64,000 nt of DNA from the NCBI GenBank assembly GCA_000722615.1, contig JOKI01000013.1:33355-97354 (forward strand), written 5' to 3'. Origin of the DNA: Pseudorhizobium pelagicum. GTDB lineage: Bacteria; Pseudomonadota; Alphaproteobacteria; Rhizobiales; Rhizobiaceae. The notes beneath the pieces are model-generated. The model did not search any database. It was not told where the DNA came from and was given only the letters and a program-made list of their open reading frames with translations. Positions 8,967 to 17,913 of the stretch are shown here, piece by piece. The position numbers were made by a program, and so were the translations under genes. Positions within the stretch are counted from its first letter, which is position 1. Each line of letters begins with the position of its first letter.

Positions 8967-8979
8967 TGTTGCATGCAGT
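8967..8979 (+). promoter_or_regulatory. Putative GntR-family operator, copy 3
   Basis: TGTTGCATGCAGT repeats the core TTGCATGCA of the site at 8879-8891, 88 bp away (about eight helical turns). It is 27 bp upstream of the ATG at 9006, where a bound repressor would block transcription of the transporter operon. Confidence 0.55.
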
Positions 8980-9005
8980 TCTAACGAAAGCTCAAGGTGA
9001 GGTGC

Positions 9006-9845
9006 ATGATCGATTTTTCAGAAACGGGGGACAGGCATCCTGTCGCAGTGGAACTGTCTCAGGCGGCCGTGTCCTTCGGCCGCGGGGAAAAAGCCGTGGC
9101 CGCGCTGCAGGAAACAAGCCTCAAGATTGCAGAAGGCGAGTTCCTCGCGCTGGTCGGTCCGTCCGGCTGCGGCAAGTCGACGATCCTGAAGCTGGCCAGC
9201 GGCCTGCTGCAGCCAAGCCGCGGGGCGGTGATCGTCGGCGGCAAGGAGGTCGGTGCCAAGGCCCTGCGCATCGGCATGGCCTTCCAGAACCCGACCCTTC
9301 TGCCGTGGCTGACCATCGAACGCAACGTCATGCTGCCGCTGAAGATCGTCCGCCCGTTCCGCTCGCAGTACCGTTCCAAGAAGAATACCGAGTATCGCGA
9401 TCGCGTCCACGCCCTTCTGGCCGATGTCGGGCTGGAGCGCTTCGCCAACCATTACCCCTGGCAGCTGTCCGGCGGCATGCTGCAGCGCGCCAACCTCTGC
9501 CGTGCGCTGGTCCATGACCCGAGCCTTCTCCTGCTCGACGAACCCTTCGGCGCGCTCGACCAGTTCACCCGCGAGGAGCTCTGGGCGACGATGCAGTCGC
9601 TCTGGATGAAGCGCAAGCCGACGGTCCTGCTGGTGACGCATGACCTGAAGGAAGCCGGCTTCCTGGCGTCGCGCATCTGCGTGATGAGTGCCCGCCCCGG
9701 CAGGATCATCGACGACAGCACAGTCGACTTTGCGCGTCCCCGCACGGTTCCGATGACCTTCGAGCCGGACTTCACGGCGCTCAACCAGCGCCTGCGGGAG
9801 CTGATCATCGATGCCCGCACCGACGTCGCCACCGAGGAGGCCTGA
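9006..9845 (+). CDS. ABC transporter ATP-binding protein (SsuB/TauB/ThiZ type)
   Basis: A 279-residue ATPase of the nitrate/sulfonate/pyrimidine-precursor import class. It has Walker A GPSGCGKST, Q-loop FQNPTLLPWLTIERN (the LLPW motif is typical of this class), signature LSGGMLQR, Walker B LLLDEPFGALD and H-loop LVTHDLKEA. The ATG at 9006 is chosen because AAGGTGAGG lies just upstream; the GTG at 8997 is within that site. The stop precedes the permease ATG by one base. First gene of a five-gene operon with permease, binding protein, a GGT-family hydrolase and an amidohydrolase. Confidence 0.92.
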   Translation: MIDFSETGDRHPVAVELSQAAVSFGRGEKAVAALQETSLKIAEGEFLALVGPSGCGKSTILKLASGLLQPSRGAVIVGGKEVGAKALRIGMAFQNPTLLPWLTIERNVMLPLKIVRPFRSQYRSKKNTEYRDRVHALLADVGLERFANHYPWQLSGGMLQRANLCRALVHDPSLLLLDEPFGALDQFTREELWATMQSLWMKRKPTVLLVTHDLKEAGFLASRICVMSARPGRIIDDSTVDFARPRTVPMTFEPDFTALNQRLRELIIDARTDVATEEA

Positions 9846-9846
9846 G

Positions 9847-10623
9847 ATGTCCTACGCCATTCGCCGCCGCTTCTGGGCCGCCTTCCTCATCCTCGCCTTC
9901 TTCGGCCTCTGGGAAATTCTCTGCATCGCGCTGCAGGTCTCCGATCTCGTCCTGCCCCGCCCCTCGCAGATCCTGGCGACGCTGGTGGGCCGCTTCGATG
10001 TCCTGTGGCCGCATATCCTGCAGACACTGTGGACGACGATGGTGGGCTTCCTGCTGGGCGTCACGGTCGGTCTCCTGATCGGCGCCTGCATCGGCACCTC
10101 GCGGATTGCCTATGACACCGCCTATCCGCTGCTGATCGGCTTTTCCTCGATCCCCAAGGTCGCCGTCGTGCCGATCTTCGTCCTCTGGTTCGGATCCGGT
10201 TCCGTGCCTGCCATCCTGACGGCGCTGGCGATGTGCTTCTTCCCGATCGTCGTCAACATCGCGACGGGCCTTGCCACCACCGAGCCGGAACTCGAGGACG
10301 TCCTGAAGTCGATGGGGGCCAGCAAGCTGGACATCCTGTGGAATGTCGGCCTGCCGCGCACCATGCCCTTCTTCTTCGCCTCGCTGAAAATTGCCGCCAC
10401 CTTTGCCTTCGTCGGCAGCGTCCTGTCGGAGACCGTCGCCTCCAATCGTGGCATCGGCAACGTGATGATGACGGCCTCCTCCAATTTCGACGTGCCGCTG
10501 GTCTTTGCGGGGTTGTTCATCCTCGCGGTGCTCGGCGTCCTTCTCTACGCCGCCTTTTCTCTCGTCGAAATGCGGGTCGCCGGCTGGGCGAACCGCCGCA
10601 ACGATATCACCACCACTGCCTGA
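9847..10623 (+). CDS. ABC transporter permease (SsuC/TauC/ThiX type)
   Basis: A 258-residue inner-membrane permease with about six hydrophobic segments, starting MSYAIRRRFWAAFLILAFFG. The EAA cytoplasmic loop (ELEDVLKSMGASKLDILWNV, then GLPRTMPFFFASLK) matches the single-permease importers of nitrate, sulfonates, taurine and pyrimidine precursors, which work as homodimers. Its ATG follows the ATPase stop by one base, and the binding-protein gene begins 23 bp later. Confidence 0.92.
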   Translation: MSYAIRRRFWAAFLILAFFGLWEILCIALQVSDLVLPRPSQILATLVGRFDVLWPHILQTLWTTMVGFLLGVTVGLLIGACIGTSRIAYDTAYPLLIGFSSIPKVAVVPIFVLWFGSGSVPAILTALAMCFFPIVVNIATGLATTEPELEDVLKSMGASKLDILWNVGLPRTMPFFFASLKIAATFAFVGSVLSETVASNRGIGNVMMTASSNFDVPLVFAGLFILAVLGVLLYAAFSLVEMRVAGWANRRNDITTTA

Positions 10624-10646
10624 CCCTCGAACAATCGGAGCTCAAC

Positions 10647-11669
10647 ATGCTGAAGACATTCCTCTCCACCGTCGCTCTCGGCCTTTGCCTGAACAGCGCG
10701 GCGCTTGCAGACACCGCCATCAAGTTCACGCTGGGCTGGAAGACGCAAGGATCGGACGCCGCCTTCCTGCTGGCCAAGGAGGCCGGCTACTTCGAGGCCG
10801 AAGGTCTCGACGTCACCATCGACCAGGGCGAAGGTTCGGCGGCCACCGTCACCCGCATCATGTCGGGCACCTATGATGCAGGCTTCGGCGACATCAACGC
10901 CATCATCCAGAATGCTGCGACCCGCCCGGATGAAGCCCCGGTCATGGTCTACCAGCTCTGGAACAAGCCACCCTTCGCGATCGTCAGCAAGAAGGAGACC
11001 AACATCACCAAGCCTGCCGACCTCGTCGGCAAGACGCTCGGCGGTGCGCAGGGAACGCCCACGACCCGCCTGGTGACCGTCCTTGCCACCCTCAACGACG
11101 TCGACATGGCCCAGGTCAAGATCGACAACATGGGTCCCAACCTGCAGGAACCGATGCTGATCAAGGGCGACATCGACGGCGCGCTGGTGTTCAACATCAC
11201 CAGCTGGTTCAACCTGATCAACAACCGCCAGGATCCGGCAAAGGATTACAACTGGCTGCTGTTCGGTGATCACGGCCTCGACCTCTATTCGAACGGCCTG
11301 ATGGTGTCGCAGAAGCTGATCGCCGAGAACCCGCAGGCCGTCGCCGGCCTGGTGCGCGCCGTCAACAAGGCGGCGATCGAAATCGGTCTGGACACCGAAA
11401 AGGGAATGGATTCCGTCGTCGCCTTCGATAATCTCGTGAAGCGGGACCTCGAGCACGATCGCCTGAAATTCTCCTACGAAAACCTGATCGTCTCCCCGGA
11501 AGTCGAAAAGCTCGGCCTCGGCGATCTCGACGACAGCCGCCTTGCCCGCTCCATCGATATCGTGGCCGAAGGCTATCAGCTGCCATCCAAGCCGACGGCG
11601 GAGCAGATCTTCGACCGCCAGTTCCTGCCGCCGATCGAAGAGCGCAAGCTCACCTACACGGCGAACTGA
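10647..11669 (+). CDS. NMT1/THI5-like ABC substrate-binding protein
   Basis: A 340-residue periplasmic protein with a clean Sec signal (MLKTFLSTVALGLCLNSAALA, cleavage near residue 21). The mature protein begins with the NMT1-like pattern IKFTLGWKTQGSDAAFLLAKEAGYF, where a small N-containing ligand is commonly bound, and continues with GSAATVTRIMSGTYDAGFGDI. Family members bind pyrimidine precursors, riboflavin, nitrate, sulfonates and similar small molecules. GGAG six bases upstream supports the start. The co-transcribed hydrolases suggest a ligand with amide or C-N bonds; this is inference. Confidence 0.92.
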   Translation: MLKTFLSTVALGLCLNSAALADTAIKFTLGWKTQGSDAAFLLAKEAGYFEAEGLDVTIDQGEGSAATVTRIMSGTYDAGFGDINAIIQNAATRPDEAPVMVYQLWNKPPFAIVSKKETNITKPADLVGKTLGGAQGTPTTRLVTVLATLNDVDMAQVKIDNMGPNLQEPMLIKGDIDGALVFNITSWFNLINNRQDPAKDYNWLLFGDHGLDLYSNGLMVSQKLIAENPQAVAGLVRAVNKAAIEIGLDTEKGMDSVVAFDNLVKRDLEHDRLKFSYENLIVSPEVEKLGLGDLDDSRLARSIDIVAEGYQLPSKPTAEQIFDRQFLPPIEERKLTYTAN

Positions 11670-11727
11670 TCTCCTGACCTCGCCGGCGGCATCCTGCCGC
11701 CGGCCCCAACTCGAACGAGCACGCCAC

Positions 11728-13332
11728 ATGCAGTCAGTCGGCCCTCACCCATCGGGATCAGGCATGGTCGTCAGCCCCCACCCGCTGGCAACCGAAGCCG
11801 GCAGAGCCGTGCTGACGCGCGGCGGCAATGCCATCGAAGCGGCTGTCGCCGTCGCCGCGACACTGGCGGTGGTCATGCCCCATTTCTGCGGCCTGGGCGG
11901 CGATGCCGTCTGGCTTGTCTGCGACCGGGAGGGACGGCAGCGTTGCTTTCTGGGCATCGGCCAGGCTGCCGCTGGGGTCACTGCCCCGAGCGGAGCCATC
12001 CCCACCCGCGGCCCGTCCTCCATGCTGACCTCCGCCTGCGCCGTCGACAGCTGGGGTCATGCGCTCGCCTTCAGCGCAGCGAACTGGGCCGGCCGCGAAA
12101 GCTTCGCGGACCTGCTGTCGCCTGCCATCGAACTGGCGAATGCCGGCTATGTCCCAAGCGGATCCCAGGATTTCTGGCTGGACTTTCGGGCGCAAGAGCA
12201 TCCCGCATGGCCAGGATTTGCCGAGATCTTCAACCATCGCAGCGACGCGGGCCTGCTGCGCCAGCCGGAGCTGGCCGCAAGCCTCCGGTGCTTGGCGAAA
12301 GACGGATACCGCAGCTTCTACGACGGCCCGCTGTCTGAAGTGATCGCCGACGGTCTCGCGAAAGCAGGCTCGCCGCTCAATGCCGCGGATCTCGCCGCCA
12401 CCCGCACGCGCGAGGTCGATCCGCTGGCGCTCGACTACCGCGGCACGCTGCTGCTGGCGCCACCGCCTCCGACGCAGGGCTGCGCGACGCTCGCCATCAT
12501 GGGCATTCTCGCCCGCTTCGATCTTGGAGAGACCGACCCGACGAGTTCCGCCCGCATGCACCTGCTGGTGGAGGCGACGAAACAGGCATTTTTGAACCGG
12601 CCATCGATTGGCGATCCGGATTTCGATACCGGAAAAAATGACCCGGCCGCAGCCATGCTCGACGCCGACAGCCTCGACGCCGCCGCGCGCGACATCGATC
12701 CCGCATCCGCCATGCTCTGGCCTCATCCGGGCAACACCGCAGACACCGTCTTCTTTGCCGTCGCCGACCCTGCGGGGCGTTGCGTCAGCGTCCTGCAGAG
12801 CACCTATTTCGACTGGGGCAGTGGCGTCACCGTTCCCGGAACGGGCATCCTCTGGCAAAACCGCGGCGCGGCTTTTTCGACTGAACCCGGTCACCCCAAC
12901 TGCCTCGCGCCCGGCAAGCGTCCCTTCTACACCCTCAACCCGGGCATCGCGATCCGCGACGGCGCACCCTGTCTCCTCTACGGCACGCAGGGCGCCGACG
13001 GGCAGCCGCAGACGCTGTCCGTGCTGCTGACCAGCCTGCTCGACGATGGCATGACGCCCGAGCAGGCGCTGGTCCAGCCGCGTTTCCTGCTGGGACGCAC
13101 CTTCTCCGACAGCCGCGACAGCCTGAAGCTCGAAGGCTCGCTCGGTGCCGAGACGGCCGATGCGCTGTCGGCGCTCGGTCACGAGGTCGCCGTGCTGCCC
13201 GCCCTCTCCCCGATCTTCGGCCAGGCCGGCGTCATCCGCCTTTCGACCGATGGCACTGTGGAAGGCGCCCATGATCCCCGCGGCGAAGGCTGCGCAGCCT
13301 TTGTCACCGGAACACCCGGGCAGCGCCCATGA
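11728..13332 (+). CDS. Gamma-glutamyltransferase-family hydrolase
   Basis: A 534-residue Ntn-hydrolase of the GGT family. The autoprocessing/catalytic threonine aligns with T340 in DTVFFAVADPAGRCVS, giving predicted subunits of about 339 and 195 residues. N-terminal VVSPHPLATEAGRAVLTRGG and GGNAIEAAVA patterns are GGT-like. No signal peptide is visible, so it is probably cytoplasmic, and the oxyanion-region GTQGADGQPQ resembles the YwrD/HpxW branch rather than classical periplasmic GGT. HpxW-type enzymes hydrolyse oxamate; that is a candidate activity, not a demonstrated one. Its last bases overlap the ATG of the next gene (ATGA). Third catabolic-cluster gene after the transporter. Confidence 0.85.
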   Translation: MQSVGPHPSGSGMVVSPHPLATEAGRAVLTRGGNAIEAAVAVAATLAVVMPHFCGLGGDAVWLVCDREGRQRCFLGIGQAAAGVTAPSGAIPTRGPSSMLTSACAVDSWGHALAFSAANWAGRESFADLLSPAIELANAGYVPSGSQDFWLDFRAQEHPAWPGFAEIFNHRSDAGLLRQPELAASLRCLAKDGYRSFYDGPLSEVIADGLAKAGSPLNAADLAATRTREVDPLALDYRGTLLLAPPPPTQGCATLAIMGILARFDLGETDPTSSARMHLLVEATKQAFLNRPSIGDPDFDTGKNDPAAAMLDADSLDAAARDIDPASAMLWPHPGNTADTVFFAVADPAGRCVSVLQSTYFDWGSGVTVPGTGILWQNRGAAFSTEPGHPNCLAPGKRPFYTLNPGIAIRDGAPCLLYGTQGADGQPQTLSVLLTSLLDDGMTPEQALVQPRFLLGRTFSDSRDSLKLEGSLGAETADALSALGHEVAVLPALSPIFGQAGVIRLSTDGTVEGAHDPRGEGCAAFVTGTPGQRP

Positions 13333-14780
13333 GCTTTTCCGGAGAGCTCTACGCCAGCCACACGATCGGCGAGCCGCAGGGCCCGCAGGATAACCGCCGC
13401 ATCCGCTGGCAGCACGGCGTCATCACGGCCGTGGAAGACGCCGGCACGGCACCGGCAGGGACCCGGCGGACCCTGGTGATGCCGGCGCTGGCCAATGCGC
13501 ATGATCATGCCCGGCCACTGCCGATGTCATCCTTCGGCACCGCCTTCCTGCCCCTGGAGGCATGGCTGCCGCGCACGATCCTTGCCACACCGCCGGATGC
13601 TTACAAAGCCGCCGTGGCGCCGCTCGCGCGTGCCGCCCTGTCCGGCTGCGGCGCGGTCATGGTTCATTACACGCGGCCCAGCGGCAAGCTCGATCCCATC
13701 GACGAAGCCCGAGAGGTGGCGCGGGCGGCACGGGACGTCGGGCTGCGGATTGCCTTTGCACCAGCCATCCGGGACCGCAACCCGCTCGTCTACGGCGACG
13801 AAACCGCCTTGCTCGGCAAGCTGCCGGCGGATATCGCGGCCCTGCTGCGGGACACCTATTGTCGGCCACCGCTCTCTCCCGCGCGCCTGATCGAGACGAC
13901 GGAACAGATCGCCGAAGCCATCCAAGGACCGATGGTCGACGTGCAGTTCGGACCGGCCGGGGTGCAATGGTGTTCCGACGAACTGCTGCGGGCGATTGCC
14001 CGCCGCTCTGCCGAAACCGGCCGCAGGGTCCACATGCATCTCCTCGAGACGCCCTATCAGAGGCGGTGGGCGGATCTGACGTTCCCACAAGGGATCGTCA
14101 CCTACCTGAAGGAGATCGGCCTGCTGTCGCCGCGGCTGACGCTGGCGCACTGCGTCCATGCCCGCCCGCACGAGCTGGACATGATCGCGGCGGCAGGCTG
14201 CCGCATCGTCACGAACTCCGGATCCAATCTCCACCTTCGTTCCGGGCTGGGACCCATCGCCGACGCCTGGCAGCGCGGCTGCAGCCTCGCCGTCGGCGTC
14301 GATGGCCAGGCCTTCGACGAGGACGACGACATGATCCGCGAGATCCGCCTCGCCAACGCTTTGCACGGCGGCAAGGGGTTCGCGCAGGCCTGGTCGCGGC
14401 CGGAGTTTCTCCTGCAGAGCACCGCCCATGGTCGACAGGCGATCGGCATGCCAGGCACCGGAAAGATTGCCGTCGGAGAACCGGCGGACTTCCTCCAGCT
14501 CGACTACGACCGCCTCGATCTAGACAGGATCATCGCGGTGGAGCCCGTCGACCTGTTCTTTGCGCGCGCAACCGCACAGCATGTGCTGCAGGTGATCGTC
14601 GCGGGGAAGACCATCGTCACGCACGGCAACCTGCCCGGCGTCGACCTCCAGGCCGCAGAAAACCAGCTGCGCAGCAGCTACCGCCAGTCGATGCAGGATC
14701 ACGCCGCCCTGACCCGGGATTGGCCCCGGATCGAGGCCGCACTCGCGGAATGGAACGCGGCCTTCATCGGCTGCTGCTAG
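13329..14780 (+). CDS. Amidohydrolase (SsnA/TRZ/ATZ-type metal hydrolase)
   Basis: A 483-residue cytoplasmic metal-dependent hydrolase. Metal ligands are visible: NAHDHARP (H58, H60), VHMHLLET, LAHCVHA and VGVDGQAFDED, the usual HxH/H/H/D set of the superfamily, and C-terminal GEPADFLQLDYD closing the beta-sandwich. These enzymes deaminate or dechlorinate N-heterocycles and hydrolyse guanidino or amide compounds. It overlaps the GGT-family gene by 4 bp, so the two steps are probably coupled in one pathway fed by the upstream importer. Exact substrate unknown. Confidence 0.86.
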   Translation: MSFSGELYASHTIGEPQGPQDNRRIRWQHGVITAVEDAGTAPAGTRRTLVMPALANAHDHARPLPMSSFGTAFLPLEAWLPRTILATPPDAYKAAVAPLARAALSGCGAVMVHYTRPSGKLDPIDEAREVARAARDVGLRIAFAPAIRDRNPLVYGDETALLGKLPADIAALLRDTYCRPPLSPARLIETTEQIAEAIQGPMVDVQFGPAGVQWCSDELLRAIARRSAETGRRVHMHLLETPYQRRWADLTFPQGIVTYLKEIGLLSPRLTLAHCVHARPHELDMIAAAGCRIVTNSGSNLHLRSGLGPIADAWQRGCSLAVGVDGQAFDEDDDMIREIRLANALHGGKGFAQAWSRPEFLLQSTAHGRQAIGMPGTGKIAVGEPADFLQLDYDRLDLDRIIAVEPVDLFFARATAQHVLQVIVAGKTIVTHGNLPGVDLQAAENQLRSSYRQSMQDHAALTRDWPRIEAALAEWNAAFIGCC

Positions 14781-15082
14781 TTCGCGCAGCCGCGTCAGAC
14801 GGCATGTCGCCTTTGCGATGCCGCAAAGACCTGAAAACCTGACAGTCTGTTGGAAAACCCCAGAATTCACCTCTAATGAGAAATCGAAATGGGCCATTCC
14901 GTTTCGGAATAGAATCCGACTTGCCTCGCCGGCAGGCACCGGGGAACAAGGCTTCCATGGGATGATGTCACTCGGACGGCGGCGGACCGCCCCTTGACCG
15001 TTACGCTCGCGGACAGCGGGTCCAGAAGCACCGGAATTGAGCCTACATGAAGCTTGGAAGCCGTCGGGAAAAGGCTTTTCGC
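14781..15082. other. Intergenic region without supported gene
   Basis: No coding pattern convinced me. A perfect dyad ATTCCG-TTT-CGGAAT lies at 14896-14910. The region follows the catabolic operon on the plus strand and tRNA-Pro on the minus strand. Confidence 0.5.
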
Positions 15083-15159
15083 TGGTCGGAGTGGCAGGAT
15101 TTGAACCTGCGACCCCGTCGTCCCGAACGACGTGCGCTACCAGGCTGCGCTACACTCCG
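15083..15159 (-). tRNA. tRNA-Pro (CGG anticodon)
   Basis: On the minus strand a full cloverleaf can be folded. The acceptor CGGAGTG pairs with CACTCCG, discriminator A is followed by an encoded CCA (15083-15085). The D arm contains AGCGCAGCCTGGTAGCGC. The anticodon stem CGTCG/CGACG encloses loop TTCGGGA with anticodon CGG, and the T loop is GTTCAAATC. All stems pair well, so this appears functional. Confidence 0.96.
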
Positions 15160-15380
15160 TGACCAGCGGCGCCTCTATAGACCAGCCGTTCGGCTTCGGC
15201 AAGCGGTCGAAATGAAATTCCCGGCAGTGTTTTATGGTCTGGCGTCGCGCCCGACGTGACAAAAATGTGGCGGTTGCGAAATTTTGCGCGGAGGGTGGAC
15301 GAGCGGTCGTGACGGCTTCCGGAAATCTGCTAGGGCAGCCGCAGACGCCGCCGGCGCCACCAACCAAGGGTTTGAGGGTC

Positions 15381-15737
15381 ATGAGCCTCCGCATCATCGC
15401 ATCGACTGCCGTTTTCGCCATTGCATTGTCTGCCTGCACCACCACGAGCGCGCCCGCCACTCCGATCGAGGCCCGCTGGGTCGGTCAGTCCGCCGGGAAG
15501 TATTTCGCCGCCTACGGCCCGCCGATCAGCGACACCCCTGTCGGCGCCACGACCCTCTACAACTGGCGCGGCGGCTACAACCGCATCAAGCTGGCAAACG
15601 GGCGGACAGCAAACGTCAGCTGCGCCGCCCAGCTGACGGTCGATGCCGACTATACGATCCGCGACATCCGCATCACTGCCGACCGCCAGGGCGCCACTGG
15701 CCCGAGCTATTGCGAGGAACTGTTGACGGCGGAGTAG
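15381..15737 (+). CDS. Small lipoprotein, conserved-hypothetical type
   Basis: A 118-residue predicted lipoprotein. The start MSLRIIASTAVFAIALSACT has a lipobox ALSAC with acylated cysteine at residue 19, preceded by GAGGGTC as ribosome-binding site. The remainder is a small beta-rich domain with a pair of cysteines (VSCAAQ and PSYCEE) that could form a disulfide. An in-frame extension upstream to 15234 exists but would bury the signal peptide. Function not recognised; envelope location is inferred. Confidence 0.82.
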   Translation: MSLRIIASTAVFAIALSACTTTSAPATPIEARWVGQSAGKYFAAYGPPISDTPVGATTLYNWRGGYNRIKLANGRTANVSCAAQLTVDADYTIRDIRITADRQGATGPSYCEELLTAE

Positions 15738-15763
15738 GCCGGCACCCGAATTCCACGCTTCAG

Positions 15764-15792
15764 GCCCGCCCTCACCGGCGGGCTTCTTTTTT
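15764..15792 (+). terminator. Rho-independent terminator after lipoprotein gene
   Basis: GCCCGCC (15764-15770) and GGCGGGC (15777-15783) form a 7-bp GC stem with a 6-base loop, followed by TTCTTTTTT. It is placed 26 bp after the lipoprotein stop codon. Confidence 0.88.
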
Positions 15793-15855
15793 GCCGCCAG
15801 GGCGCTAGCTTTTGCATCTTGAACAGGCCGAGGACGAAGCGAGGATGCCCCTGCG

Positions 15856-16830
15856 ATGAAACGCTCAGCGATCTGCCTCGCCATCCTCCTCGCCGCAGCC
15901 GTTCCCGGCGTCTCGGCCATGGAGGCGTCATCGGAGCCTGCGGCTGGTTCCGACGCAGATTCCAGCACGGGCTCCGACGCCGGTCCGGATGCAGAGGGCG
16001 ATGGCTGCCTCTCCTCCTGGACCGAAGCCGGTGCCGGGCAGGCGCTCTGCATCCGCAAGGAAAGCTTCAACCGCGACCTTTGCGAAGGCATCGCCTATTT
16101 CGCCGAGGCGCGTCAGGTGCCGGCAGATTTCCTGGCGCGGCTGATCTGGCGCGAAAGCCTGTTCCGGCCCGATGCCGTCAGCCCCAAGGGCGCGGAAGGC
16201 ATCGCGCAGTTCATGCCCGGAACGGCCAGGCTGCGCGGGCTTGAGAACAGTTTCGACATTCTCCCGGCGCTGCAGGCTTCCGCCACCTATCTTGCGGAGC
16301 TCAACGACCGTTTCGGCGGCTACGGGCTGGCTGCCGCAGCCTATAATGCCGGGGAAGCCCGGCTGCGGGCCTATCTTGCCGGCGGCACCCTTCCCTATGA
16401 GACGCGCGCCTATGTGCTGGCGATCACCGGTGCTTCGGTCGAGCAATGGTCAGCCGAACCACCGGAGCAGGCAGCGGCGCCGCTCGACGGCGACACGCCC
16501 TTTGTAGAGAGCTGCGTGGCGCTGGCCGACAGCCGGCGGCTGTCGCCCGGAACGCTGATTGGCGAAGGAGCATGGGCGCCCTGGGGCGTGCAGCTTGCCG
16601 CGCACCTCAACCCGGAGGTGGCGCGCCGGCTGTTTGCGCGGGCGATCGGCAGGCTGCCTGCGCCGCTGAGCGAAGAGCTGCCGATCATCGTGCGCCAGAC
16701 GGGCGGCAACTTCGGCTACCGCCCCCGCTACGCCGCCCGGATCGGCCGCGACAGCCGGGCGGAGGCACAGGCGCTCTGTGCGCGGATCAAGGATGCGGGC
16801 GGCAGCTGCACGGTGCTGCGCAACCAGTGA
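15856..16830 (+). CDS. Lytic transglycosylase (SLT domain)
   Basis: A 324-residue murein-cleaving enzyme. A Sec signal occupies residues 1-21 (MKRSAICLAILLAAAVPGVSA); a low-complexity acidic linker follows. The SLT domain has the catalytic glutamate at E100 in LIWRESLFRPDAVSPKG, then EGIAQFMPGTA and AAYNAGEARL, all hallmark motifs of Slt-type transglycosylases. The C-terminal third resembles a SPOR-like repeat region (ARIGRDSRAEAQALCARI). It would act in the periplasm on peptidoglycan. It stands alone between a terminator and a convergent membrane-protein gene. Confidence 0.9.
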   Translation: MKRSAICLAILLAAAVPGVSAMEASSEPAAGSDADSSTGSDAGPDAEGDGCLSSWTEAGAGQALCIRKESFNRDLCEGIAYFAEARQVPADFLARLIWRESLFRPDAVSPKGAEGIAQFMPGTARLRGLENSFDILPALQASATYLAELNDRFGGYGLAAAAYNAGEARLRAYLAGGTLPYETRAYVLAITGASVEQWSAEPPEQAAAPLDGDTPFVESCVALADSRRLSPGTLIGEGAWAPWGVQLAAHLNPEVARRLFARAIGRLPAPLSEELPIIVRQTGGNFGYRPRYAARIGRDSRAEAQALCARIKDAGGSCTVLRNQ

Positions 16831-16848
16831 CCGGAGACGGTCGGACCT

Positions 16849-17913
16849 TCACACCTCGACGATCTGGCGCTCTTCCTTCTCAAGGTAGTCGTCGACATAG
16901 AGGTCGGAGATCAGCTGCATGAAGAGCGCCGTCATCGGCGTTGCAAGCGCCAGCCCGATGAGGCCGAACAGCGAGCCGAAGATGAGCTGCGTGGAAATCA
17001 CCAGGACGGGCGGCAGGGAGACCTTCTCCTGCTGCACGATGGGCGTCACCACATAGCTCTCCAGCGCCTGAACCGCGAGATAGACGCCGAGAACCAGCAG
17101 CACGGAATGAAACCCCTCCGGGACGGCCAGCAGCACGCCGGGCGTGGCGGCGAGCACCGGGCCGACGTTCGGGATGAAGGCGAGCAGGCCGGCGATCAGC
17201 CCCAGCAGAAGCGCCAGCGGAATGCCGATGAACCAGAGGCCGAGACCGGTCAGAACGCCGACCACGGTCATCGAGATCAGCTGCGCCGTCAGCCAGCTCT
17301 GCAGCGTCTTGACGGAATTGTCGAGCACCCGCTCCGCCTTGCCCCGCGCCGATGGCGCAATGAGCTTGAGAAGGCCGTTGCGATAGGTGGCGGGATCGAA
17401 GGCGCCATAGAGCGCGATGAAGAGGACGATGACGGTATTGCCGAGATAGCCGAAGGCGGAACTGACCGCCTGGGTTGCCGCACCGCCGGTGCCGGACGGC
17501 CAGAGGCCACCCTCGTTGAGGCGTTCGATCAACTGCCGGCCCCAGGCATATTCCTCAAGGCCGCTGCGGAGGTTGCGGACTGCGTTCGGAACCTGTTCCC
17601 AGAGCTGCTCCGCCTGGTTGGAAATGGCCGGAGACAGATAGAACCCGCCCCCAACGATGACGGCAAGCAGCCCAACCAGGAAAATGGCAACGCCCCAGCC
17701 CGGGGCGATGGAGAGCGTTCTGGCGATATAGACGCCGCTCGTCCTGAAGAGGATGGCCAGCAGACCGCCTGCAAAAATCAGCAGCAGCGTGCCCGGCATC
17801 ATCACCAGCATCAGCAGCAGCAGGCCAAACACCAGACAGACCGAGACCGGACGCGGCGCAAGCCTCACTCGCCATTTGTCTCTCTTCGTCGCTTCCGCTT
17901 CAGATCCGATCAT
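16849..17913 (-). CDS. AI-2E (PerM-like) family membrane transporter
   Basis: A 354-residue multi-pass membrane protein. Two N-terminal hydrophobic segments (around VCLVFGLLLLMLVMMPGTLL) are followed by a central soluble region and a C-terminal cluster of membrane helices with the family motif GLLAFIPNVGPVLAATPGVL and the terminal FGLIGLALATPMTAL. The family exports or permeates small molecules such as AI-2 in E. coli TqsA, but members differ. I chose the ATG at 17913, preceded by GAAGAAGG; a longer reading to 17994 would add 27 residues lacking family character. Confidence 0.85.
   Translation of the reverse strand: MIGSEAEATKRDKWRVRLAPRPVSVCLVFGLLLLMLVMMPGTLLLIFAGGLLAILFRTSGVYIARTLSIAPGWGVAIFLVGLLAVIVGGGFYLSPAISNQAEQLWEQVPNAVRNLRSGLEEYAWGRQLIERLNEGGLWPSGTGGAATQAVSSAFGYLGNTVIVLFIALYGAFDPATYRNGLLKLIAPSARGKAERVLDNSVKTLQSWLTAQLISMTVVGVLTGLGLWFIGIPLALLLGLIAGLLAFIPNVGPVLAATPGVLLAVPEGFHSVLLVLGVYLAVQALESYVVTPIVQQEKVSLPPVLVISTQLIFGSLFGLIGLALATPMTALFMQLISDLYVDDYLEKEERQIVEV

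Noticed and set aside
10233-10646. N-terminal extension of the NMT1-type binding protein
   Set aside because: It overlaps the permease gene and would bury an obvious Sec signal starting at 10647.
14781-15082. Possible riboswitch or structured RNA near tRNA-Pro
   Set aside because: Only a short dyad was found; no conserved core of a known riboswitch or housekeeping RNA could be matched.
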